NCBI RefSeq assembly: GCF_000721105.1
Contig: NZ_JOEV01000037.1
Span: 1 to 64,000, forward strand
Reading direction: 5' to 3'
DNA length: 64,000 nucleotides
Source: Streptomyces cellulosae
GTDB lineage: Bacteria; Actinomycetota; Actinomycetes; Streptomycetales; Streptomycetaceae
In this document: piece after piece, positions 1 to 10,506 of the stretch
Numbering within the stretch: position 1 is the first letter of the stretch
How the letters are laid out: the number at the start of each line of letters is the position of its first letter
Program-made: the position numbers and the translations under genes
The notes under the pieces: model-generated
Told to the model about the DNA's origin: nothing
The model's input: only the letters and a program-made list of their open reading frames with translations
Database searches by the model: none

Positions 1-451
1 CGGCTCCAGCCGGGCCCACTGGCTGTTCGTCAGGTCACCACGCCTCACAGGACGTGATCATCTACGACCAAGATCCACTTTCGCAACAGGCCCTAGCCCA
101 CATGGGAGCGATTCGCCATCGGAGGCCCGAAAACTGAGCATGGGCAGCATGACCGGGGTCCTGCTCAACACCGACGACGACTTGGGCGCGCTGAACCCGT
201 ACACCCACCGACCCGGAACCTTCGGCAAGGACATCGAGACCGCGGGCCGGCTTCTCGCCCCGCACGCCGCCGTCGCCCTGGCCGACGCCCGCACCATCGA
301 CCAGTTCCAGCACGCCATGGACACCCGACACCCCATCGGCGAGGCCATGGGCATCCTCGTGGCACGCCACCAATGCAGCGAGGACGACACCTTCAACGTG
401 CTGCGCGACGTCGCCCAGCGTGTCCGGGCCGAACGTACCGAATCCACCTGA
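1..451 (+). pseudogene. GAF-ANTAR signalling protein remnant
   Basis: Remnant of a GAF-ANTAR protein, a family that couples a GAF sensor to an RNA-binding ANTAR antiterminator domain. From the ATG at 140 the frame encodes the end of a GAF domain (DDLGALNPYTHRP, then LLAPHAAVALADAR) and the start of ANTAR (QFQHAMDTRHPIGEAMGILV). Upstream of 140 the GAF homology lies in three frames: DVIIYD at 51-68, WERFAI at 103-120, then the frame of 140. The ANTAR part also lacks about ten residues between FNVLR and DVAQRV compared with what I know of the family. Two frameshifts plus an internal deletion argue for a dead gene. A short protein starting at 140 is the alternative. The left end is cut by the window. 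Confidence 0.6.
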
Positions 452-1209
452 TCATCCGCGCCGGGCTGGGCCACGGGGCGGGCAGGTGACGGGGGGTACA
501 CCTGCCCGCACCTCGCGGGCAATGACCCGCTCACGGGGGGGGAAGCGGGCCTTGCGGGGCCACAGTCACGGCCCTACCAGTCTCAGCGCACCGGGCGGCG
601 CACGTGTCACACCCGCGCCACCCATCACCGATGCCCGTTCAGCGGCCACCCGCTCATCCCCCACCGGATATCCGGCCGCTCATCCCCCACCGGATCTCCG
701 GTGTGATGGTCCACCTCGCCCCACCACGACCACATCCGTCCACCGCCGGCTGTCGTACTGCGCACCCGCAACCGCTCACGGGGCTTCCTCCCAGCTCCGT
801 CCATGCAAGTCGACCATGAAAGCGCAGATCGGGTCCGGCGATCCGGCTGCGCGGTCCGAAGGTGGTCCGGGCAGAGGAAAGAGCGGCCTGACCCTGAGCA
901 CTCTGGTACCGGGCGCTGGTCTGATGAGATCCTGGACAGACGCGAGAGCCAGCTGCCTGGCTCAGCCCTGTCGGCTGCCTTTCGCCAGGGGCTCGCTTAG
1001 GCAGTCAGGCGAGAGCGGCCATCCTCAGCCATCTCGAAGGCAAGGCCGGCCGCTGTGCATCCGCCCACGGACTGACCAGCGGATGCGCCCCCGCCCCGGC
1101 TCGGATGTGCACACCACAGCGGTACGCCGGGACAGCGGGTGCCGGCGGTCTGCCCCCGTGTGCGCGGTCATCGCCCGGGTAGACGCACGACCGAAAGCCG
1201 CCCCGAGCG
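452..1209. other. Intergenic region without a recognised gene
   Basis: No open frame here looks like a known protein. Frames are open only because of the high GC content. The region contains the direct repeat at 651-701 and nothing else I can name. Confidence 0.5.
651..701 (+). repeat. 25-bp direct repeat, two copies
   Basis: Two near-identical 25-bp copies at 651-675 and 677-701, each beginning CGCTCATCCCCCACCGGAT, differ at one base and are separated by one base. They lie in the noncoding stretch upstream of the ATPase gene. Function unknown. Confidence 0.7.
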
Positions 1210-1755
1210 GTGACCACAACGAAAGAGCCCCGCATGGTCATCCCGCTCATGAAGCAGGTGGCAGATGAGCCGGGTACGGACGCGCACGCAAGACTGCGCT
1301 GCAGCGCGGTGTGGGCCGATGGTGCGGCCCGCGCCGCCGACGCGCGCCAGGCCCTTCGCGCCTTCCTCGCCCACGCCGCCCGCACCGGCCGTACCCCCGT
1401 CCCCGCTCCTCGGGCCATGGACGCCGAACTCACCGTCAGCGAACTGGTCACCAATGCCATCCGGCACGCGCCCGGCCCCTGCGGGCTCACTGTGCAGTTG
1501 TCCCGCGACGAGCTGACGATCACCGTATGGGACACCTCTACCGAGGAACCGACCGTGCAGACGGGCGACCGGCACCGTGTCGGCGGTCACGGACTCCCCC
1601 TGGTGCACGCGGTCAGCGACCAAGTCACCGTCGCACCCCACACCCCGGGGAAACAGATCACTGCCCACCTCGGCCTGACACCCGGCGACACCGGTGCCGG
1701 GGACAGGACCGTTCTGCCTGCGTTCCTCTCCGGCAGAATCCGGCAGACGCCATGA
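1210..1755 (+). CDS. RsbW-like ATP-binding regulatory protein (HATPase_c_2)
   Basis: A 181-residue cytoplasmic ATPase of the anti-sigma-factor/serine kinase type, numerous in Streptomyces, where such proteins act in partner-switching regulation. The GHKL nucleotide fold is visible: N-box around ELVTNAIRHA (residues 78-87), the G1 aspartate in VWDTS (D108) and the G2 loop GGHGLPL (125-131). The length is usual for stand-alone HATPase_c_2 proteins, and no sensor or output domain is attached. The start used is GTG 1210; an ATG at 1234 is also possible. No sigma factor or antagonist gene is adjacent, so its partner is unknown. Confidence 0.8.
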   Translation: MTTTKEPRMVIPLMKQVADEPGTDAHARLRCSAVWADGAARAADARQALRAFLAHAARTGRTPVPAPRAMDAELTVSELVTNAIRHAPGPCGLTVQLSRDELTITVWDTSTEEPTVQTGDRHRVGGHGLPLVHAVSDQVTVAPHTPGKQITAHLGLTPGDTGAGDRTVLPAFLSGRIRQTP

Positions 1756-1941
1756 CCGCAGCCCACAGCTCATCCGACCTTGTGGCCGTGTGGGTCAGGA
1801 CGCGCCGTCGGCGGAGCGCCGAAGGTGAAAGCCCCGTGTGAGTGGTGTGAACGGCCCCAGCGGGTACTCGTACCGGGCCGGGGCACCTCCGGCGCGACGC
1901 CGCCGACGGCCTCACCGCCGGTCCAGGGAAGGGAGCGGTCC

Positions 1942-2616
1942 ATGCCGACCATCGCGGATCAGACGGTCGAACAACTGGGTGGCCGGGACAGCGTCCTGGC
2001 ACGGCAGCGCCGTGACCACGTTGAGATGGACCGGCTGATGAACGAATACCAGGTCCTGGCCGACGGTGAGGACCGTGAGCGCGTTCTGAAGGAGACCGTC
2101 CAGCTGGTCTTCAGCCATGCCTTCGCGGAGGAGACCGTGCTGTGGCCGGTCGTGCGGCGCTCCGTCGCTGAGGGGCAGGAGCTCACGGCCCGGGTCGAGG
2201 ACGAGCATCAGCAGATCAACGATCTCGTGGCCGACGTCGAGCGCCTCGGGCCGGCGGATCCGGAGCGCGAGGAGAAGGTGCGGCGGGTCTTCGCTCTGAT
2301 ACGGCAGGACATCAGGGACGAGGAGGACCTGCTGCTCCCCCGACTGCAGGACACCCTGGGCGCTGTTCAGCTGCGCCGGCTCGGCGCGGCGTGGGAGGCG
2401 GTGCGCAGGACCGCGCCCACCCATCCCCACCCCGTCGTCCCCCGGCAGCCGCCGGGCAACGCGGTGCTGGGTGTACCCCTGAGCCTGTTCGACCGGACAC
2501 GGGACGCGCTCGGCCCCGGCAGCCCGACGACCACGGCCAAGAAGGTGCTCACCGCACTGGCCGGGATGCTCGTGGCAGCGGCTGGGGCGGTCGCGCTCCT
2601 GCGCAGGCGGCACTGA
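1942..2616 (+). CDS. Hemerythrin HHE-domain protein with C-terminal membrane anchor
   Basis: A 224-residue protein whose first 150 residues form a hemerythrin-like four-helix bundle, a fold that binds a di-iron or oxygen-sensitive centre. Candidate iron ligands are H26 (RDHVEMD), H59 with E63/E64 (FSHAFAEE), H89 (EDEHQQ) and the acidic cluster RDEED (125-129). A proline-rich linker follows, then one hydrophobic helix near the end (LTALAGMLVAAAGAVALL) with a positively charged tail, so the domain is probably tethered to the inner face of the membrane. The ATG at 1942 is chosen because a strong purine-rich ribosome site (GGGAAGGGAG) precedes it. The frame is open further upstream, but that part is not protein-like. 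A role in iron or oxidative or nitrosative stress is inference from the family. Confidence 0.8.
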   Translation: MPTIADQTVEQLGGRDSVLARQRRDHVEMDRLMNEYQVLADGEDRERVLKETVQLVFSHAFAEETVLWPVVRRSVAEGQELTARVEDEHQQINDLVADVERLGPADPEREEKVRRVFALIRQDIRDEEDLLLPRLQDTLGAVQLRRLGAAWEAVRRTAPTHPHPVVPRQPPGNAVLGVPLSLFDRTRDALGPGSPTTTAKKVLTALAGMLVAAAGAVALLRRRH

Positions 2617-2869
2617 GCCGACGTGCTCACACCACCGCTGCGAACCACCGGTTGCCCTCGGCAGCACCGGTTGTTTCGGCACAAGACGTGACGGACCATT
2701 CGAGGACCTGGCTACGTTTCCGGAGGAGGCGAACGAGGCCCGCCTTGCAGCACCCGTCTCGCCTGCTTTCCGGCAGCCGGACAGCGGCTGGCCCGACCGG
2801 TGGACACCGCCCCACCACCAGGACACCGGCGGAGCGGTGACCCGCTCACTCGCACGAAGGCATGGACGG

Positions 2870-3439
2870 TCAGGCGTGCGTGCGGTGGCTGTCGGCGGAG
2901 TCCCAGTACGGCGCCCAGGTCGGGAAGGACTCGGGCAACCGGCGGGCGCCCAGCGGGTCACTGCCGTCGTTCACGCCGGTGCCGGGCGCCGGCCTGGACA
3001 GTGCGTCGGCCAGGTACCAGCGGTGGAACTTCCGCCGCCGGAAGCACCACTCGCCGTCCACGCGCAGATAGTCGTCCCAGTACTGCAGTTCCCCGACCTC
3101 CCATTGGCCGGTCGAGGGCCGTTCCAGCTGGTCCCGGCAGTAGACGACGCCTCTGGCGCGGTCGGCGTCGTCGAAGTCCACGATGTGGTTGGTCACCTGG
3201 TGGATCGTGGTTCTCGAGGCTCGCATGGCCTCGCTGTACCAGCGGTGCAATGCCGCGCGGCCGGTTTCGTCGCGTCCCACTCGCACGTCGGGCACGAACA
3301 GGTCCGCGACGGCGTCCATGTCCCGTGAGTCGAGTGCCAGCGCGTACCGGTAGGGAAGTTGGCGGATCTCAGCCAGCGACTCCATGCGGTCGAGCCGCTC
3401 CTCGACCGTCGTCGGTGTCCAGGGTCCAAGTCGGCCCAT
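2870..3439 (-). CDS. SnoaL/NTF2-like domain protein
   Basis: A 189-residue protein of the NTF2-like (SnoaL_4 type) superfamily, a cone-shaped fold used by small dehydratases, isomerases and ligand-binding proteins. The family pattern is clear: an N-terminal helix with LAEIRQLPYRYALALDSRD, then DAVADLFVPDVRV, a central TTIHQVTNHIVDFDD strand pair and a C-terminal strand region (YWDDYLRVDGEWCFRRRKF). The start ATG has a good ribosome site (GGGAGGAGA) just upstream. It lies next to a broken quinone oxidoreductase gene on the same strand, and such pairs are common in small catabolic clusters. The substrate cannot be told from the sequence. Confidence 0.75.
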   Translation of the reverse strand: MGRLGPWTPTTVEERLDRMESLAEIRQLPYRYALALDSRDMDAVADLFVPDVRVGRDETGRAALHRWYSEAMRASRTTIHQVTNHIVDFDDADRARGVVYCRDQLERPSTGQWEVGELQYWDDYLRVDGEWCFRRRKFHRWYLADALSRPAPGTGVNDGSDPLGARRLPESFPTWAPYWDSADSHRTHA

Positions 3440-3556
3440 GCTCGTCTCCTCCCGGGTACCGGCGCTCCTCGCGACCGCACATTACAGATTAATAAGTTAA
3501 CCCATTTGAGCAAGGCCTTTGCGTACCTTGTTCGAGCCCCGGTCGACACTCGGCCG

Positions 3557-4630
3557 TCATGGCGTGAGGATGATCTTGCCGGGGGTCGTGCGGGCGGAGG
3601 ATTCGGCCAGCTCCATCGCCGCGGCGGCCTCGGCCAGCGGAAAGCGGGCGGCGATCTGCGCGGTGAGCACGCCGTCGCGCAACAGGTTGAGGACGTGGGT
3701 GAGGTCGGTGCGCGTCCGGGCCCGGAACGCCTCACGCTTGGCCGAGTCCGGCCTGCCGGCGCCCGCCCAGATGTCGTAGAAGCTCGCGTGCCTGCGCGTG
3801 GGCAGGTGGTTCCAGAACGCCGGCTTGGCCAGCAGCGGCAGGAAGTCGAGCAGTACGGGGCGGGTTCCGTCGAGCGCGGCCGCGATGCTGTACGCGACCA
3901 GCGTGCCGGTGTGGTTGAGCAGTCGGTAGGAGAGGGTGACGCTCGCGCCGCCGAGGTGGTCGAACACGGCGTCCACGCCGTCGGGGGCCAGTCCGCGGAC
4001 GCGGGCGGCCAGGTCAGGGGCGCGGTAGTCGATCGGCTCCACGCCGAGAGCGCGCAGCGCCTCGTGATGGCGTGGGCTCGCCGTGCCGATCACGTGGGTG
4101 CCGGCATTCCGGGCGAGCTGGACCAGGATCGAGCCCACGCCCCCTGCGGCGCCCGTCACGAGGACGGTCTGCCCGGCCTGCACCTACGCCTTGCCGTGAA
4201 GCATCTGGTAGGCGGTGAGACCGTTGACGATCAGCGTCTCCGCCTCATCCGGATCGATTCCGCCGGGTACCTCGATCAGGTCGGCGGCGGCCAGCAGTAC
4301 GGCCGTGGCCCAGCCGCCGGTCTTGGTCAGCGCGGCGACCCGGCGGCCGATGAGGGCGCGGCCCACCCCGGGGCCGACGGCCTCGACGACGCCGACGAGG
4401 TCGTAGCCGGGAACGAACGGGAACGCGGGCTGGCCGTAGTAGCGACCTCGGCGCATCGCGCTCTCCGCGAAGGACACCGCGGTCGACTCGACCCGCACCA
4501 GTGCCTGGCCGGCGGCGGGTGCCGGCAGCGCCCGCCGCACCGCTTGCAGGCCGCTCGGGGCGACCTTGCCCGGCAGCACCATCTCAGTGGCGGTCATGGT
4601 GCCCTCCGCGGTGGCGTTCAACTCGGTCAC
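3557..4630 (-). pseudogene. Zinc-type quinone oxidoreductase (MDR) split by an in-frame TAG
   Basis: One medium-chain dehydrogenase/reductase of about 357 residues, interrupted after residue 148 by a single TAG at 4184-4186. The reading frame is unchanged on both sides: the first part ends AYQMLHGKA and the frame continues directly as VQAGQTVLVTGAAGGVGS, the nucleotide-binding loop. In related enzymes this junction is uninterrupted. The N-terminal part carries the GroES-like fold (VRVESTAVSFAESAMRRGRY, PGYDLVGVVEAVG), the second part the Rossmann fold. The GTG directly after the stop could in principle restart translation, but the result would lack half the enzyme. A nonsense mutation, readthrough or a base-call error would all fit. 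The family reduces quinones or enones with NADPH. Confidence 0.8.
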
Positions 4631-4983
4631 GGTCGACTCCTCAAGCAGTTGCGACTGCGCGTCACTCAGTCGGTCTTACAGCGCCTGATGCGGTCGCGGA
4701 CCCGGCCGTAGGAGACATTGACCAGGCCGTACCGGAGGCCCTGGAGCTGTCCCGGCCCACTGAATTCGCCCACGGTTTCGGAACCGGGTCTTGTGTCCGG
4801 CTGGGCGCAAACGGCGTACCGCGTGGATTCACCAGATGGTGTGCAGCCTCCGTCGCTTGATCGTCTCGCCGTTCTTGCTCGCTGATGCTCGGAGAGCGTC
4901 CGTTGTCGCCCAGGGAACGTTGTTGTCCGTGACCTCGGTGCGGCCGGCCGCATGCACCATCCGACCAACAGAATTGGTTCACC
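4631..4983. other. Intergenic region upstream of the urease operon
   Basis: About 350 bases between the divergent oxidoreductase remnant and ureAB. It must hold the urease promoter, but I see no recognisable operator, and the ribosome site before the GTG at 4984 is weak. No coding fragment could be named. Confidence 0.5.
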
Positions 4984-5760
4984 GTGCATTTGACTCCGCA
5001 TGAGCAGGAGCGCTTGCTGATCCACGTCGCGGCGGACGTAGCGGGTAAGCGCCGCGACCGGGGACTGCCTCTCAACTATCCCGAGACCATGGCCCTGCTG
5101 ACCGTTCACGTCTTCGAGGCGGCACGTGACGGCAGGACGGTCAGCGACATCATGGACTCGGGGCGACGGGTACTCACCCGGGACGACGTGATGGACGGCG
5201 TCCCGGAGATGATCAAGAACGTCCAGGTGGAGGCGACTTTCCCGGACGGCACCAAGCTGGTCACCATCCACGACCCCCTCCCCGAGGCCACGGAGGAACC
5301 CGAGGTCTACCCGGGCAAGGTCGAGCACCCCCAACCGGCGCGCAGGCCGCAGTGCCCGGTCGACGGCGACGGCACCGACTCGTCTGCCTGCTGCGACGAG
5401 TGCGCGGACGCCACGTCATGGCATGAGGCGATCGTGTTCAACGAGAACCTGCAGCGCGACAAGAAGACGATCAAGGTCAGGAACACGTCCGACCGTCCCG
5501 TCCAGGTCGGCTCCCACTACCACTTCGCCGAGGTCAATCCCGGCCTCAAGGTGATCGAGAACCCCGTCGGCACGTCCGTGCCCGACCAGCCTCTCAAGGA
5601 CTGTGCTGAGGCGAAGGGGCGACGGCTCAACATCGCCGCGGGCACATCCGTGAGGTTCGAACCAGGAGATGTGTGCTGCGTCGAGCTGGTGAAGATCGAG
5701 GGCGACGCCAAGAACGACCCTCGCAAGATTCAGGGACTGCGTGAGGGGTTCGTCCGATGA
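4984..5760 (+). CDS. ureAB: Urease gamma/beta fusion subunit
   Basis: Residues 1-99 are the urease gamma subunit ([52 protein letters not shown]). Residues about 145-258 are the beta subunit ([21 protein letters not shown], then [18 protein letters not shown]). Gamma/beta fusions are known in Helicobacter and in some actinomycetes. With UreC this forms the nickel enzyme that hydrolyses urea to ammonia and carbamate. The linker is unusual: it holds four cysteines (C124, C136, C137, C140) in an otherwise hydrophilic stretch, and C207, C231 and C232 follow in the beta part. The beta C-terminus is also divergent. Start is GTG 4984. The stop overlaps the start of ureC (ATGA), which implies translational coupling. 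Confidence 0.93.
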   Translation: MHLTPHEQERLLIHVAADVAGKRRDRGLPLNYPETMALLTVHVFEAARDGRTVSDIMDSGRRVLTRDDVMDGVPEMIKNVQVEATFPDGTKLVTIHDPLPEATEEPEVYPGKVEHPQPARRPQCPVDGDGTDSSACCDECADATSWHEAIVFNENLQRDKKTIKVRNTSDRPVQVGSHYHFAEVNPGLKVIENPVGTSVPDQPLKDCAEAKGRRLNIAAGTSVRFEPGDVCCVELVKIEGDAKNDPRKIQGLREGFVR

Positions 5761-7754
5761 GCAGCCGGCCTGGGCACAACGGCCCGCAGAGGCAGAGCAA
5801 CGTGCTGAAGCGGGCGGACTACGCCGCTCTGTACGGGCCCACGACCAAGGACCGGGTCCGCCTCGCCGACACCGATCTCACCGTCGAGATCGAAGCTGAC
5901 TGGAGCGGCGGACCGAAGTACAGCGGCAACGAGATGATCTTCGGTGGCGGGAAGGTGATCCGAGAGTCGATGGGCATGTCCCACATTCCGAGGGACGGGG
6001 GCGGCAAGAAGGACCGCGTTCCCATGGACACGGTCATCACGGGCGCGCTGATCCTCGACTGGTGGGGTGTGGTCAAGGCCGACGTCGGCATCAGGGACGG
6101 CAGGGTTCATGCCATCGGCAAGGCGTACAACCCCGAGACGATGGACCCGATCTCGGCGTTCGAGCAGTCCGCTCGTGAACAGGCGGGCGAGCGGCTGCCG
6201 GTGACGGCGACGAACTTCGTGGTCGGCCCGGGCACCGAGGTCATCTCCGGCAACGGCCGGATCCTCACCGCGGGGGGTGTGGACACCCACGTCCACTTCA
6301 TCTGCCCCGGACAGATCCACGAGGCCCTGGCCTCGGGGGTGACCACTCTCATCGGCGGCGGGACCGGCCCCGCTGAGGGCAGCACAGCCACCACCGTGAC
6401 CCCGGGCGCGTGGCACATCACCCGGCTCTTCGAGGCCCTGGACGAGTACCCGGTCAACATCGGTCTGCTCGGCAAGGGCAGCACGATGAACGACAAGGCT
6501 CTGAACGAGCAGGTGGACGCCGGTGTCATCGGCTTCAAGGTCCACGAAGACTGGGGTGCCACACCCGCGGTGATCGACAGGGCGCTGGCAGTCTGCGAGA
6601 AGCGCAAAGTCCAGCTCGCCCTGCACGCCGACTCGCTCAACGAGTCCGGTTTCCTGGAGAGCACCAAGGCTGCTTTCAAGGAGCGTTCCATCCACATCTT
6701 CCATGTCGAGGGCGCCGGAGGAGGCCACGCCCCGGACATGATCGAGCTCGTCAAGGAGCCGAACGTGCTGCCCGCCTCGACCAACCCCACCCGGCCCTTC
6801 ACGGTGAACACCGTCAAGGAGCACGTCGACATGATGGTCGTGTGCCACCACCTCAACCCGGACATTCCGGCGGACATGGCCTTCGCGGATTCCCGCATCC
6901 GGCCGTCCACCATGGCGGCGGAGGACCTCCTCCACGACATGGGTGCCATCTCGATGATGTCCTCGGACGCCCAGGCGATGGGGCGCATCGGCGAGATGAT
7001 CATGCGCACCTGGCAGACCGCCCACGTCATGAAGTCCCGTTACGGCCCCCTGCCCGAAGACCTGCAGAACGCGAAGGTCAGAACGATCCGCGAGGACAAC
7101 AAGGACAAGGGCCACTCCTTCAATGACGACAGTCTGAAGCCGAACGACAACTACCGGGCGCGCCGGTACGTCGCCAAGTACACGGTCAACCCGTCCATCA
7201 CGCACGGCATCGCAGGTCACGTCGGTTCCGTGGAGCCCGGAAGGCTGGCTGACCTGGTCCTGTGGGAACCGAAGTTCTTCGGCGTCAAGACGCACATGGT
7301 CCTCAAGGGCGGCCAGCTCGCCTACGCACAGGTCGGCGACGCCAATGCTTCGATCACGACGCCGCAGCCCTATCTGCCGCGGCCGGTCTGGGGGTCCACC
7401 GGTCGTGCCCCGGGGAGCAACTCGGTGAACTTCGCCGCCCCGGGCGTGGCTGACAGGCTGAACACCCGATTCACCGTCACCCAGGACAGCAGCCACAAGG
7501 TCACCGGGGCGAAGACGGAGGGGCTCGGACTCAGCAAGAGGTTCGTCGAGATCTCGGACACCCGAGGCATCCAGAAGACCGACATGAAGCTGAACGGCAC
7601 GGTGCCCGTCAGCCTCGAAGTCGACCACAACAGCTTCGAGGTCACCATCGGCGGTGCGACGACGAGCGACGCCCGGACCGAACTCAACGGTGCCACCGTC
7701 CCACGCTCCTACGTCACCGAAGTGCCCCTGGCACAGCGGTACTTCCTCTTCTGA
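5757..7754 (+). CDS. ureC: Urease alpha (catalytic) subunit
   Basis: A 665-residue catalytic subunit, about 100 residues longer than the usual 570. All active-site residues are present, each displaced by exactly 44 from the Klebsiella numbering I recall: nickel ligands H178, H180, carbamylated K261, H290, H316 and D404; substrate-binding H263 and H364; flap cysteine C363. The displacement means the extra N-terminal sequence all precedes the first nickel ligand, mainly near residues 76-88 and 122-155. Further extra sequence lies near 440-465 and towards the C-terminus, which still ends in the typical AQRYFLF. The ATG overlaps the ureAB stop by four bases. Confidence 0.95.
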   Translation: MSSRPGHNGPQRQSNVLKRADYAALYGPTTKDRVRLADTDLTVEIEADWSGGPKYSGNEMIFGGGKVIRESMGMSHIPRDGGGKKDRVPMDTVITGALILDWWGVVKADVGIRDGRVHAIGKAYNPETMDPISAFEQSAREQAGERLPVTATNFVVGPGTEVISGNGRILTAGGVDTHVHFICPGQIHEALASGVTTLIGGGTGPAEGSTATTVTPGAWHITRLFEALDEYPVNIGLLGKGSTMNDKALNEQVDAGVIGFKVHEDWGATPAVIDRALAVCEKRKVQLALHADSLNESGFLESTKAAFKERSIHIFHVEGAGGGHAPDMIELVKEPNVLPASTNPTRPFTVNTVKEHVDMMVVCHHLNPDIPADMAFADSRIRPSTMAAEDLLHDMGAISMMSSDAQAMGRIGEMIMRTWQTAHVMKSRYGPLPEDLQNAKVRTIREDNKDKGHSFNDDSLKPNDNYRARRYVAKYTVNPSITHGIAGHVGSVEPGRLADLVLWEPKFFGVKTHMVLKGGQLAYAQVGDANASITTPQPYLPRPVWGSTGRAPGSNSVNFAAPGVADRLNTRFTVTQDSSHKVTGAKTEGLGLSKRFVEISDTRGIQKTDMKLNGTVPVSLEVDHNSFEVTIGGATTSDARTELNGATVPRSYVTEVPLAQRYFLF

Positions 7755-7759
7755 CCCGG

Positions 7760-7804
7760 CACCGGGCCCGACCGTCGGCACCGCCGCGACGGACGGGCCC
7801 GGTG
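7760..7804 (+). terminator. Strong stem-loop between ureC and ureF
   Basis: A perfect 11-bp inverted repeat, CACCGGGCCCG at 7760-7770 and CGGGCCCGGTG at 7794-7804, with a smaller inner stem (CCGTCG/CGACGG). It starts a few bases after the ureC stop. It could act as a partial terminator or mRNA stabiliser that makes the structural subunits more abundant than the accessory proteins. There is no T-tract. Confidence 0.65.
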
Positions 7805-7859
7805 TGCCTGTCCGGACCACCGCGTCACTGTCTCCCCTGCGAAAGGCAGCCGCTCGCCC

Positions 7860-8534
7860 ATGAGCCGCGCAGCCCTGCTCCTCCTGGCCGACGGCCGCTT
7901 CCCCGCCGGTGGGCACGCCCACTCCGGGGGCGTCGAAGCCGCGGTCGCCCACGGAGCCGTACACGACACCGACAGCCTGGAGGCGTTCTGCCGCGGCCGT
8001 CTGCACACCACTGGTCTGACGACGGCCGCGTTGGCCGCGGCAGCCGCCGGCGGGCATGACCCGCTGCTGCTCGACGACGCCGCCGACGCGCGCACCCCCG
8101 CCCCCGCACTCCGTGCCGCCGCCCGAAGGCTCGGCCGGCAGATGCTGCGTGCGGCGCGTGCCGCCTTTCCCTCAGCCGAACTCGAGCGACTGGCCGCCGC
8201 GCGCCCCCAAGGCGCCCACCAGCCCATCGTTCTGGGTCTGGCCGCCCGCGCCGCCGGGCTCGCCCCGGTGGACGCCGCCCATGCCGTCGCGTACGAGAAC
8301 ATCGGTGGCCCGGCCACCGCAGCGGTGCGCCTGCTGAGCCTCGACCCGCTCGACGCCTCCAGGCTGCTGGCCCGCCTCGGCCCCGAGACAGACGCCGTCG
8401 CGGCAGCCGCATCCGGTGCCGCGGCCCGCGCCATGGCCGAGGGCATCGACGTTCTGCCGTCGGCCTCCTCACCCCTGCTGGACATCGCCGCGGAGCAGCA
8501 CGCCGCCTGGAGCGTCCGGCTCTTCGCCTCCTGA
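7860..8534 (+). CDS. ureF: Urease accessory protein UreF
   Basis: A 224-residue UreF, the accessory protein that forms a complex with UreD and UreG on apo-urease and gates nickel and CO2 delivery. Recognisable features are the N-terminal LLLLADGRFPAGGHAHSGG segment typical of UreF, the RQMLRAARAAFP helix and the HQPIVLGLAARAAGL region, followed by a conserved mid-to-late SLDPLDASRLLARL segment. It sits between ureC and ureG with a 105-base spacer from ureC that holds a strong stem-loop. Start ATG 7860 has a modest ribosome site (GCGAAAGG). Confidence 0.9.
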   Translation: MSRAALLLLADGRFPAGGHAHSGGVEAAVAHGAVHDTDSLEAFCRGRLHTTGLTTAALAAAAAGGHDPLLLDDAADARTPAPALRAAARRLGRQMLRAARAAFPSAELERLAAARPQGAHQPIVLGLAARAAGLAPVDAAHAVAYENIGGPATAAVRLLSLDPLDASRLLARLGPETDAVAAAASGAAARAMAEGIDVLPSASSPLLDIAAEQHAAWSVRLFAS

Positions 8535-8572
8535 CCATCGCCTGAACACCTTGATCTCCCAACGGAGTTGCC

Positions 8573-9258
<686 letters not shown>

Positions 9259-9262
<4 letters not shown>

Positions 9263-10113
9263 GCCCCTCCTCCCCACCCGTCTCCGCCCGAGCCACATCC
9301 GGCCTCGACCTTCCCCCAGCCGGCGCCCCGGAGCCCCCCGGCCACCCCGACGGCGTACATGCCACGGCCCGGATCCGCGCCGCCCACAACGGACGCGTCA
9401 CCACCCTTCCGCAGTTGCACAGCGACGGCCCCTTCCATGTGCGGCGCATGCGCACCAGCGGCAACACCGCCATGGTGGGGATCATCGGCGCGATGAGCGC
9501 GCCGCTCGGTGGCGACCGGCTCACCCTCGACATCACCGCCGAGGACCGGGCCGAGCTGGAGGTCACCACCGCTGCCGCCACGCTCGCCCTGCGCGGCCCC
9601 ACCACCGAAGCAGCCACCTACGACGTACGGCTCACCGTCGGCGAACACGCCCGCCTGCGCTGGCTACCGCAGCCCCTGATCAGCGCCGCCGGCAGCAACC
9701 TGCGCCAGACCTACACCGTCGAACTCGCCGCCACCGCACGGCTCATGCTGCGGGAAGAGCAGCTTCTGGGTCGCGCCGACGAAGAACCAGGCCACCTCGT
9801 CAGCCGGATCCTGGTCCACCGCGCCGGGCGCCCACTGCTCGACCAGCACACGGCCTACGGGGCACCGGAACCCGGCTGGAACGGCCCAGCCGTCCTGAAC
9901 GGCCACCGCGCCGTGGGCCAGCTCCTGCTCGTGGGCCCGCGCCTCGACATCCGACGAGACCCCGTACTCCTCGGCACAGGCACCAAGGACGGATGTGCCG
10001 TCCTCGCACCGCTGGCAGACGGCCCCGCACTGCTCGCCACCGCCATCGCACCAAACGCCTCTACGCTGCGGGAACTGCTCGACAAGGCACACGCACACGC
10101 CCTCAACCGCTAG
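9259..10113 (+). CDS. ureD: Urease accessory protein UreD
   Basis: A 284-residue UreD (UreH), the scaffold that docks UreF and UreG on apo-urease. The family signature is seen in [30 protein letters not shown], the [20 protein letters not shown] strand region, [15 protein letters not shown] and [11 protein letters not shown]. The ATG at 9259 overlaps the ureG stop, so this start is preferred over an in-frame ATG 21 bases upstream. It is the last gene of the operon, and a stem-loop follows within eight bases. Confidence 0.9.
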
Positions 10114-10120
10114 CAGGGAC

Positions 10121-10151
10121 GGGTCGGCGCCCCGGGCGGGCGCGCCGACCC
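10121..10151 (+). terminator. Stem-loop terminator of the urease operon
   Basis: A perfect 10-bp inverted repeat (GGGTCGGCGC at 10121-10130, GCGCCGACCC at 10142-10151) with an 11-base loop begins seven bases after the ureD stop. It lacks a T-tract, which is normal for Streptomyces terminators. Confidence 0.8.
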
Positions 10152-10506
10152 GACGCCTTCGAAACCTTGCAATATCCGTCCGACGCTACTGTCCATCGCA
10201 GGGCCGGAGCGTCCCGACCGGCCAGCCATCAAGGTGTGGCTGTCCGACCGTCCCGGCTGGCCGGTGTCTCGCGGGCGACCCTGAGCACCCCGAGCGCGCA
10301 GCAAGGAGGCATGGTCGGCCTGATCTCGCTGTCCCCCATCGGACAAGCGCCGCGAGTAGGCCGTACCTGATTCCGTCCCACATGCAATGCCGATCGAGCA
10401 CAGCTGCCAGTCGTCCTGCTGCGACTGGCCGAGGACATCGCCTTCCCCGCGAACCTGTTCCTGTCCCTGGGGCGGCCCGCGCGCGGACGGCATCGGCGTG
10501 GGGTGG
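10152..10506. other. Intergenic region between converging transcripts
   Basis: About 355 bases between the urease terminator and the end of the cupin gene on the other strand. I see no gene or motif I can support. Confidence 0.5.

Noticed and set aside
420..1268. 282-codon open frame upstream of the RsbW-like gene
   Set aside because: Composition is Arg/Pro/Ser-rich with no motif, no ribosome site, and it overlaps both neighbours.
5730..8057. Long antisense open frame over ureC and ureF
   Set aside because: Product has no family features, and the opposite strand encodes certain urease genes.
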